DNA of 64,000 nt, from assembly GCA_950295325.1 (NCBI GenBank), contig OX485805.1:32415501-32479500 (forward strand). The letters are read 5' to 3'. Made by a program: the position numbers and the translations under genes. Below, one piece after another: positions 23,231-32,800 of the stretch. How positions within the stretch are numbered: position 1 is the stretch's first letter; each line of letters starts with the position of its first letter. A model generated the notes under the pieces. The model did no database searches, was not told the DNA's origin, and saw nothing but the letters and a program-made list of their open reading frames with translations. The stretch comes from Polytrichum commune. Lineage: Eukaryota > Streptophyta > Polytrichopsida > Polytrichales > Polytrichaceae.

Positions 23231-24643
23231 TCATGTAACGGCCAACTGAACCCACGCAAACTCTTCCGCATAGCCTTCCCAACTTGAGCCCGAGCCTCCT
23301 CCATTGTTGCAGGATGCAGCACATGAATAGACGGCTATGGTGGCCCAGTCCAGGGAATCATTGTCTGTCTCGTTCTGCACTCCCAGAAAGTAGAGCAGCT
23401 GCGGAAGCAACTGAAGCTCAAATGTTCGAGGACCACCACAATGTGCACAAGGAGCAATGTCCGCCTCCCTGGGCTGACCTTCCAACGAGGGCCACAACGG
23501 CCTCGCACCCATAGCTCGACAGTACCTCAGAACTTGGTCAGGAGCTCTCGCCAGCCTTGCTTGAAATGCCACCCACTGTTGTTGCTCTTGGGAGGATTCC
23601 TCCACATCCTGCATATCTGCTGCCGAGAATTCCTCACATCCATCCTCTCTCCTCCTGCTTTCATAATCCTCCAGGAGATGTTGTGCTTGGTTATTCCCTG
23701 CACCAAGCTCTCTTCCGTCGATGTCTTCCTCGTCTTCTACTATGAGCTCCATCTCCGGCCATAGCTTATCGCTGGCTGCAGTGGAGAATCCGGGACATCT
23801 TGGCCGGGCTTCCACTACCCTGCTTAACACGTCCTGGACCATGGTTTGCACAACATTGGTAGCCCCATTGGCATTTTGGATATCCGACATGGATTCTTTC
23901 GAGTCTCCCGCTCCCTTCGATTGAGCTGTTCGACAGAAGGAATCATGGCCTGCTCGCCAATGTGCAAGCTGATGTGTTCGACAACAATACCTGGTTTGCT
24001 TGCACCCTCCGCACACATCCGTAGCCTTCCAAGTACCGCACCATGTGCACAGAGGTACAGTCTCACACATAGGGGAAATCTCACCGCCACCTTCCATGCT
24101 CGGAGGTTCGTAGGAGTAGAATCTGTTGCTGCGAGGAAGCTGGGACCGAAATACCTTTACACTTCTACATGGTTTTGTTGTCTCCGAGCTTTGCTTCTTC
24201 CGTTGATGGTGTTGGTCTTGTTGCAAACATGCCATGTCCTCGCACACAAACAGGAACAAGCTTCGGTGGAAGCATTCCTCCCTGTATGCGGGGTCACCTG
24301 CTCCAATTGGGGCGTACACTTGCATCAGGAAGACCAGAGGCTTGTTGCAAATCCCGCATTGGGTGTTGTCTCCTCCCGGTAGGTGGATCGGATCCAGCCA
24401 TGCTGGTGTGCCTCCCACCTTGCTTGGAAAGTGTTGCCTGGCTACTTTCCATGGATCCTGTATGGGCTGGACAAACCCTAATGTCACCATTGACTCTTCA
24501 CTCTCATCTTCTTCCCCTGCCTCCTCCGAATCGGAAAACTCGGTGTCCTCCATGCTACTGCTCTCGCTTACCAAGCTTAAACCCTCAATTGCAGTTGACA
24601 AGTTACCAGTTGTAGGACCGTGATCTGCGCTGCCTTCTGCCAT
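23231..24643 (-). CDS. PDCD2: PDCD2-like protein with MYND zinc finger
   Basis: A single uninterrupted frame of 470 residues, similar to plant programmed-cell-death-2 proteins, which act in ribosome biogenesis as partners of a 40S ribosomal protein. After an acidic Ser/Glu-rich leader (1-52) comes the N-terminal PDCD2 region: LGFVQP, GGTPAWLDP, CGICNKPLVFLMQVYAP and CFHRSLFLFVC. A MYND zinc finger follows at about 199-237 (CTWC...CGGC...YCCRTHQLAHWRAGH..FC). An acidic linker leads to the C-terminal PDCD2_C domain (about 355-470) with DQVLRYCR, CAHCGGPRTFELQLLPQLL and the closing EEFAWVQ. The ATG at 24643 starts MAEGSADHG. The start-codon context is duplicated upstream. It lies head to head with RAD4. 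Identification is firm. Confidence 0.95.
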   Translation of the reverse strand: MAEGSADHGPTTGNLSTAIEGLSLVSESSSMEDTEFSDSEEAGEEDESEESMVTLGFVQPIQDPWKVARQHFPSKVGGTPAWLDPIHLPGGDNTQCGICNKPLVFLMQVYAPIGAGDPAYREECFHRSLFLFVCEDMACLQQDQHHQRKKQSSETTKPCRSVKVFRSQLPRSNRFYSYEPPSMEGGGEISPMCETVPLCTWCGTWKATDVCGGCKQTRYCCRTHQLAHWRAGHDSFCRTAQSKGAGDSKESMSDIQNANGATNVVQTMVQDVLSRVVEARPRCPGFSTAASDKLWPEMELIVEDEEDIDGRELGAGNNQAQHLLEDYESRRREDGCEEFSAADMQDVEESSQEQQQWVAFQARLARAPDQVLRYCRAMGARPLWPSLEGQPREADIAPCAHCGGPRTFELQLLPQLLYFLGVQNETDNDSLDWATIAVYSCAASCNNGGGSGSSWEGYAEEFAWVQLAVT

Positions 24644-25175
24644 CTTGCCCTAGCTTGCCTTCTCTACCTTACATGCAACAGCATACCAATTCTCGCAATG
24701 CAAGCTCCGTGAAAGCCAACAGTTGATGAGAAATGAGTTTGAGCAGGAGGACAAGAAGAAGAAGGTGGTGGAGGGAACCTAAACCCTAAATCCGGCACTT
24801 GTTATGAACGACAAATTTCACCGTCTGCCATCTTGCGTCTACTTTCCCTACAAGCAACAGCATTGATTCCAATGTTCGGAATCCAAGCTCCGTGAAGCCA
24901 ACAATGGGTGAGAGAAGAGTTTAAGGAAAGAAGAAGAAGAAGATGGAGGGAACCTAACCCTAAACCCTGCACTTCATACGAACGACAGGTTTCACCGTTT
25001 GCCAATTTGTCCTACTTCTTCTACATGCAACAGGATAATAAGTACCAATGTTCGCAATCCAGGCTTCGTGAAGCCGACAGTTCCGAGAAGAGTTTACTTG
25101 AGGAGAAGAAGAAGTTGGTGGAGGGACCCAGTAAAGCCCTGGACTTAATACGAACGACAAATTTCACCGTCGGAC
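24640..25175. repeat. Tandem triplication of the PDCD2 5' region
   Basis: Three direct copies (spacing 188 and 174 bp) plus a short fourth piece. Each has the sequence around the PDCD2 start codon (CAT at 24641-24643; CAT at 24829-24831; CAA at 25003-25005), a CAATNCAAGCTCCGTGAAGC-like block and an AAGAAGAAG run. Two copies end in telo-box sequence (AACCTAAACCCTAAAT near 24776; AACCTAACCCTAAACCC near 24950). The second-copy ATG opens a nine-codon minus-strand frame (24831-24802), a potential upstream ORF. Confidence 0.9.
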
Positions 25176-25348
25176 GAACGATGACCTTTTCGTCGTCACT
25201 GGAAGTGTCGGTCGGGTGCTCCTTGTGGAAGAAGCTTGCGACATTTTTGTTTGAGCTGAAGCTTGAGTTTCTTCTCCAACTCTGATGTCGCAGCCTGGAC
25301 TCGTTTCCTAGGAATTCGAAATAAGGAAGTTAGAACGTCACACCTGGT

Positions 25349-25690
25349 GGGTTTTTTCACAAGAGCGCATGGTTCTGCGTGTGGCAGGAAGGCTAACTTT
25401 AGGGGGGTTTTGAAGAGTTGTGAAATTTTGTGTGCCAATCAATAGTTTCTTGAGCATCTATTCGGTGCCCATAAGCGGAGAAGAATTTCTGCGAACCCAT
25501 CATACACTTTTCAAGGTACGTGGTTGCATTTTCGAGGTTTTCACAAGAGGGCATGGTTCTGCGTGTGGGAGTGTGTATGAGGGTTTTTGTGAGAGTTGTG
25601 GGATGTTGGCCATAGTTTCTCAAGCTTATATGCTGTGCCCAAAAGCGCAGAAGATTTCTGCAACAGCGTCGTTTTTCAGGGTAGATGTTT
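25349..25690. repeat. Tandem duplication in the PDCD2-RAD4 spacer
   Basis: Two direct copies of about 184 bp, anchored by CACAAGAG(C/G)GCATGGTTC at 25358 and 25542 and by AGAAGA(A)TTTCTGC blocks. It lies between the two divergent genes, so it may be promoter or leader sequence. Confidence 0.8.
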
Positions 25691-26873
25691 ACTGAGAGGG
25701 TTGCATTCGCAAGATGGGTGGAAGGAAGGTCGCTCCTTGTCTGCGGCTTGAAGAATTTAAAGCCAGGATGTAGAAGAGCATATGTTGCTCTTCTCTTTAT
25801 CTAGTTGAAGGAATTTTGGGATCCCCATAGGTGTCAGTCACCAAGCTCACATATGGAACTTTAAATCAATTATGTGGATTTAAAGTTTTTGGAGCACTTG
25901 TATATCCGAGTTCGGATTCCCTTCTTTGAAAATCATCCAGATTAGAGTTCGGATTAGCTATTCGAAAATCATCCATCTCCACCTGATTATCTTGAGGCGT
26001 ATGGAAATTTCATGGACAATGTACATCGCTTGTCCTGGTGTCCAAGCCCAAGACATACACCAACTTAAAATATAGAATTCGACTCAACTGGTCATGCTGG
26101 TTTCTATAATACGGAAATGAGACAGAATAAGGCCAATGATGTTACACCCTATGTGCAGGTACATGGGGAAGTGCAGCTCAAGTGGATACATGTTCTTACG
26201 CAAGGTTGTAATGAACAAGTGAAAATACGGTTTGTCATTCACAGACTTTCCGAGACTCACATAAGCCAACAAAACAAGCTGATTGATGCGGATTCGGAAA
26301 GGCACAAAGACTGAAGACGGAGGTTCTGGTAAGGTCACTGGCAGGTCGTTCTCATTTTCAACTTTATTGTTGAAATGCACCTCCAGTTGAGCTATGGTTA
26401 TGAGAGGAATTTTGATTTGCATGTAGTTGTTCAGGTGCATTGTTGATAATAGCCTTTGGTGAAGGATTTGTTGGCCATCAAAGTACGGTTCTTTGTTTGT
26501 TGCGTTCAGTTGAATGGCCTTGTTTCCTCAACCCTTTAGTATTTGTAACTTTCTCTAGGCTTAATCTCTGTACGTTGCAAAGCTCCTAGTGTGCTCAATA
26601 TATTTTGTTGATCTTGTTTATTATCCTCAATTCTTGTCAAATAACCTATCTGGTTTTCTGTGTGATCTTCGTATCTTCACTACCTTGTGACATGTATTGA
26701 CTTTGTACTAGGATATCTTTTGAACCGTAGATCTGATTTCACCTGGTGTCTTGATTGTTGTTATTTATGTTTATACTTGGAAAAAAACAAATTGATACTT
26801 ATTAGGGTAGTACTAACTGGCGCAGCATGAGAGGATGAAAGGTTCGAACACTAATTGTACTTTAAATATGCAG
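25691..26873. other. Spacer probably holding the RAD4 promoter and first exon
   Basis: Upstream of the first RAD4 exon I can place. The first exon should end with one base of a split codon, and I found no candidate fitting this. A small direct duplication (GAGTTCGGATT at about 25909 and 25940) is visible. Short frames near 26084-26440 have no recognisable domain. Confidence 0.4.
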
Positions 26874-29800
26874 GGCTTGACAATCTTCTCCAGAGCTTGC
26901 ATGGAGAAACAACTTCCAATGTCAGTGGAGATGGCAATGCTGGTCCAGGTTGTTAATTTTCTTGTGTTTCTGCAGGCCAGAGGATTATTATCTTACATGA
27001 CGATTTTTTAGTGTCAGCTGATATCTTTACGCTACTTCATTCATTTTGATGTACATTTTTTACTTCAGGGTCCTCCTTGAGCTGAACTTATTCTCTGCTG
27101 CACTATGGCTCATTGTCCTGCTTGTGGTGTTCACAGACACACTGGCAGATGCTTCTAGACAAACAGTTGATCAACTTCTGGATAGGGTGGGAACAAGGCG
27201 GCAAAAGAGGCTTGCGGCCACATCCCAGCGCAGTGTTGTAAGTATCATGAGCGATGCTTAACAGTGACAAAAGAAAGCACAAAAAACCAGAATCTTGTTA
27301 ATAAACGTTGTGTCAGGTTTTTAGTTTCCACCGGTTTTTTAGTGCTACTTTCTGGGCAATAGGCTGTGTCTAGTTAGTTGCGGGTGAATTTTTCGATTCT
27401 GAAGTTGTTGGGACCATTACATTTAATAGCACTACGAGGGCATGTCCCATTTCCACCAATACCACTCATCTCATTACAGAATCCAACAGGTGGCTTCACA
27501 GGACACATGGTAATTCTTGATTTATTTTAACTATTGAACTAAAATGGAGCAAAATTTTCATATGGTATCGTTGATCCTAAGACACTTCATTGATGGGTCA
27601 CCAGGAGGGAGGCTAGTGAAATTTATGAGCAATATAGATCTCCACAAGGAATTGTTTAGGTATTGTGACTGTGTCTGGGTAATGAATGTGGAGTCCATTT
27701 TAGCAGGTTGGAGACATTTGATTGATAGGAACTTTGGAGCGTCCTTGCCATATTCAATACACATCTATGATTGGTTATCTGTAGATTTGCTGTAGGAAGT
27801 TATGTGTATGTGATGTTCTGTAAGCAGCATTGACAACGTGTGAATGGTGAGGATTACTTGAAAAAAATGCATGCGTATGTAAAGTGTTCTCTCGACCTAT
27901 ATAGTTTTTCACTGCTTTGTATGCACTTTTTAGAGGATAGAGATGTTGAAATTTGGATACTTGGATGCAGCGTGGAACCAAACAGAATCTAGTTGAAGGA
28001 GAAGATGCACTTCTTCATCAACGTAGATTATTTGGTGAAGCCACTTCACAAAGAAATAGTGCTTCTGAGGTGGTGTGTGGCACAAGGGCACGTACAACTC
28101 AAGAACTTGAGCAACGACAATCAGCGGAGCCTCATACTTCTGCCCTTCGCAGCAGCAATCCTCCTCAACAGTCCGTGAAGGAGGTCTGTTAAAATGAATA
28201 TTAGTTGGCATAATGAAGTCCACAAACCATTTCTCTTCACATGCAATATTTGTCTTTGTAGCCCCACTATTAGAAGTTATTCTCTAATTCAAGAGTACTT
28301 TCCGTTGGGAGTTGATTGTTTTGCATAAAACACATTTCATGCTCGGTAAGGTTTTGGTGCATGCTTGGAGGCAGTGTGGCGGTTTGAATGAACATCAATT
28401 TATATTGGTTCATTGAGGATCAAACTCATCCTGGCATGCCAAGAGGTGCTAAAGTGAGTTGGCTCTCAATGAACCAAAAAGTCCCATTGAATTAAAGAAT
28501 AACTCTATAATGTCCATTTTTCACTAAAATTTTGGTGATTGTATACAAGCATTGTTCTCTTAAATAGATTTTTGACGTTTATTTGTTTGTGGTCAGGAGG
28601 ATAAGGCCTTTGTGGATGAGGAGGAGCTTGTTTGGGAGGACGGTGATGATGGTGTCCAAGGAGCACATAATCACACCACCCATATCAAAGGCTGGACTGG
28701 AGAAGTCACTTTTGAGGCCAAAGGCAGCCCTGCAGATGGACTCAATAAGAGACAAAAGAAATCCGCTCTTAGAAGAGCTAATGCAAATGACAAGGTGTGT
28801 ATTTGGTTGTGAATTTATGCATAATTCCATAATTTCAATGAATAATGTTGTATTTAATACCACTCTGTGGGAGGAGGTGACATTATACCCAATCTTTTTG
28901 TGCAAATTGCAGCAAACACATTTGGTAACTGGAAAGTACAGATCCATAGATTTTACTTGAAGTATTACTGATCTAAACACCTGGGGTTCAGCTGATACTG
29001 AATTACCACATTTCTTGCCACAGTTATTTGCTGTACAGGTTCACATGGCACATCTCCTTTGCTTGTTGGGACGAGGAAGGATGGTGTCCAATGCAAGTGA
29101 TGATCCACTTCTTCAGGTTTGTGCACGCAGATGCTATAAGTGGCTTCATACTCATAATAAATATCATGCACTAAGTTCGTTTTCAGTAAGAAATTGCAGA
29201 AGTTTAGAGATATAACATGATGATCTGAGCTTCCGTCATATTCTTAATAGGATTATCTTAGAGACCTCCTCTTTAGAGAAGAGTGTAAAAGAACAGAAGG
29301 CATGTAATTTGGGGACTTGGATGTTAGAGCTGTAGAATGAGGTTCATGATGAAGTCACAAAATAGGGTTCTTATATTATTTCTCAAGCTCTTGTTGCATC
29401 ACTTCACTGCAATTACAACTTTTGATGAAACCTGTACTTTGTAGAGTAATTACTTTGTCTGTGAAGGATATAGATGGATCCAACTGACTTTATAGTAATT
29501 GATGGAGGCAGGCTTCTATCGTTTCTGTGCTTCCTCCCCGTCTTCTTCCATCTGCAAGCTTTGATAGGGTGACAATTTCTCGACTGGAGCATCTTGTGAG
29601 CTGGGTGAGCCTTCATAAATAAGAAAAACAGAAATTTAGCCAGATTCTGTGTAGTACAAGTATTCTTACCTTATTGTTGGAGGTCTACCAGGAATTATTA
29701 CTAAATAGAATAATCCTTTAAATCAATGGGACTTTTCATTAGAAGTTGGTCCCCCATGATTTTCCATTTGTTATTTTGCATACAATATTAATATTTTTTT

Positions 29801-32800
29801 TTGCACTTGTGGTGCATCCTTGGAGGTACTGTTTGAAATTGAATGAAAAGCAACCTGTTTTGGTTCATTGAGGGCCAAACTCATTTTAGCACCTCTTGAC
29901 ATGCCAAAATGATTTTGGTCCTCAATGAACTGATAAAGAATGTTCTTCGTTCAAACCTCCACACTACCTCCAAGCATGCACCAAAAATTCACCAAACATG
30001 GAAGGTGTTGTATGCAAAGCAACCAACTCCTGATTGAAAATGATGTTGAGTTAAATTTGACTCTGAAAGGATAACTACTATGACTGAAAGTCCATGTTCC
30101 ATGTTGAAAGTATGGATGGCAGCTGCATCTACACCAAGTCTGGGATGTAAATTATATGTGACCATGTTATGCAACTTCAACCAATGCTCCACATGAATGT
30201 TGTCTTGAAGTTTTTGCTAGTAGTCGGGTATGAAAACGGTCAACAGTTCTTATACAAAATTGTCTTTCAGAGAGTTCAAGAAAATTTTAAACCTGGATGT
30301 ATGCAGTTTCAGAGCCACTTTCGGCTGTTGTTAGCTGGAGAAGGCTCATCCAAGCCATTATCTGGGATAGGTGGTGAATCGTTTCAGACACGTTTGACAG
30401 AAGTTCTTCAGAAGCAAGCAGGATCTGCAGAAGAGGTACTGCATGTTGCGCTGTTTGTGTAGTTGATTTCTTTCTTATTGATAGCATTTCCCTGATAGTT
30501 GTTGAAATGTATGCATGTGACCATTATATTGACTCGTAACTCTCTATGTGAGTAAGTTATTTACATGTAATTCTGAAGCATTTCTTTCATGTGTAACAGC
30601 TTGCAGCATTGTCTGTTGCTCTTTTTCGAGGACTAGGTTTCACCTGTAGGTATGTAACCTCTTTTTGAGAAAGGATCAGTTGTGGGATTTTCTCTCAATA
30701 TTTTCTCTCAACAGTCTCTTTTTGTTGCATAGGACTACAAAGGGTTGTCCCTCGCAAGAATCGGTGGGCAATGAAAATTTATGTTATATATGGACTTTAT
30801 GTGTGAGATGAGCATGCGGCATTGGCCCAAAATACTTAGGAAGCTGATTATTGAGGGAATCATTCACAGTGACCACAGGAGTTGCTCTGAGGCAGTGGAT
30901 CGATTAAGAGAGTACAATATGCATTTTTCTATCAATCACTTTTGCCACTTGGGTGCCAAGACTTGCCTAAAGGTTAAAGTTGTCCCGGGACAAAAAGGAT
31001 ACCGAATAGAAAAATGTGTTGTTTAATTTAAGATGTGAAATCTAAGATTTTCTCTTATCAGGTACGTTACAGTGCTAGATGTGGCATCCATCAAACCAGA
31101 TGCTGAGAGTCTTGACGCATCTGTTGATTGGGATTGTGACGCCCCCTTCCATCATTCAAGAATTGGAACCTCTTTTTTGACTGATTTAAGACATCAAGTG
31201 ACAGAACTGAGCAGGGTTTTGTCTCGTCGTGTGCCACAATTCGCAACCAATGGTGATGTATCTGACACTACACAGACAATATTGTCAGCTACAGAGACAG
31301 AAATTCCTGGTTCACAAGAAATTCCTGTTAGTAGTAGTGCACCCAAAGCAAGGGGCCAAGGAGGTCGGGGACTGGGTCAGGGTCGAGGTCGAGGTCGAGG
31401 TCGAGGCCAACACCTAAACCCCAATCAAAACCAAAACACTGTTGCAAGTGGTCAAAGTTCTGCATCCATTCCAGGCAAAGTATACAATCGCAGAGGCCGT
31501 AAACCGAATGCTCAATTAGTTGATGGAGGGGTTTCGAGTCCAAAAGGTGGTGTTGAAATTGAGCTTCAGAAAAGCACCTCTAAAAGGAAAGGAGATGAAG
31601 AATATGAAGCACAGGTTGCAATGGCACTTGCAGCAACTGCAGCAGCTGCCAAGGTACAGGAGGTTGTTGTCAACAAAGATGACAACGAAGATTCAACTAT
31701 AAAAGGATTAAATTGGGTAAAGCAGAAATTGGGTGGAGGAAAATCAAAACTGTTTGAGAAGGAAGGAAGAGCAGGGACAAGTGGGGCTGTGTGGTCTCGA
31801 AAAATGGGCCCTGTGTTGCATTGGGCAGAAGTTTACTGTGGAGGCGAAGGCAGCACTGGTAGGTGAGCATGTAATTGCATTCAACTTTGAAACTTGTACT
31901 GTGTAGATTACTGAAACAGTTACAAGTTGGTAGTTATTCACATAGTGATAATTATCAGAGGTTCCTGAACAATTGCAATATGTTAAGCAGTTATGGATAT
32001 CATTACTTCTACAGTAGGATAGTCATAGAGTTATCCTCGAACTCAATATGACTTTTGGTTGGGGAGTTTGTTGTTTTGCATACACAACCTTCCATGTTCA
32101 GGGAGTTTCCGGTGCATTCTTGGAGGTAGTCTTGAGGTTTGAATGAAGAACATTCTAGATCATTTCATTGAGGATCAAACTCATTGTGGTGTGTTAGGAG
32201 GTGCTAATACGAGTTTGGCCCTCAATGAACCCGAATAGGCTTGGTCTTCATTCAAATCTAAACACTACTGAGCATGCACCACATTTGAAAAGAAATGATC
32301 TTATGCAAAATTACCAATAGATTGTCATTGGGGATGGACTCCTGACGAAAAGTCTCCTTAGTTAAAAGATAACATTATTGAATGTGACTTTATTATGTTT
32401 TGTCAACATCAATATGATACGTGTATTCACATTGTACAAACTGGTGGATTTTTTTTCAGTTGGATGCATGTGGATGCCACAAGAGGGATTGTGGATGGTG
32501 CTAACCAGGTTGAAGGGGCAGCAGCTTCTTGTCGGTTCCCATTGCGCTATGTGGTTGCTTTTGCTGGTTGTGGAGCTAAGGATGTAACGCGCAGGTGATG
32601 ATGACCTGATCCTTAAAATCATCAAAAGTTTTATGAAACAATTTCTCTAACATTCTTGGTGTGTATTCAATTTCTGTGTAGTAATTATGTTGAACAAAAT
32701 AATCTCTTCATGCTAGAGGAATCTGTTTAAAATTCCAAAGTGCGTGTAAAAGAGATGAGTGCAGAAGCTTGAAACAAAGGAAGGAGCCAGAGGTTTATGT

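Noticed and set aside
23846-24623. Plus-strand frames of 129-178 codons across PDCD2
   Set aside because: They are complements of the real PDCD2 frame without any domain.
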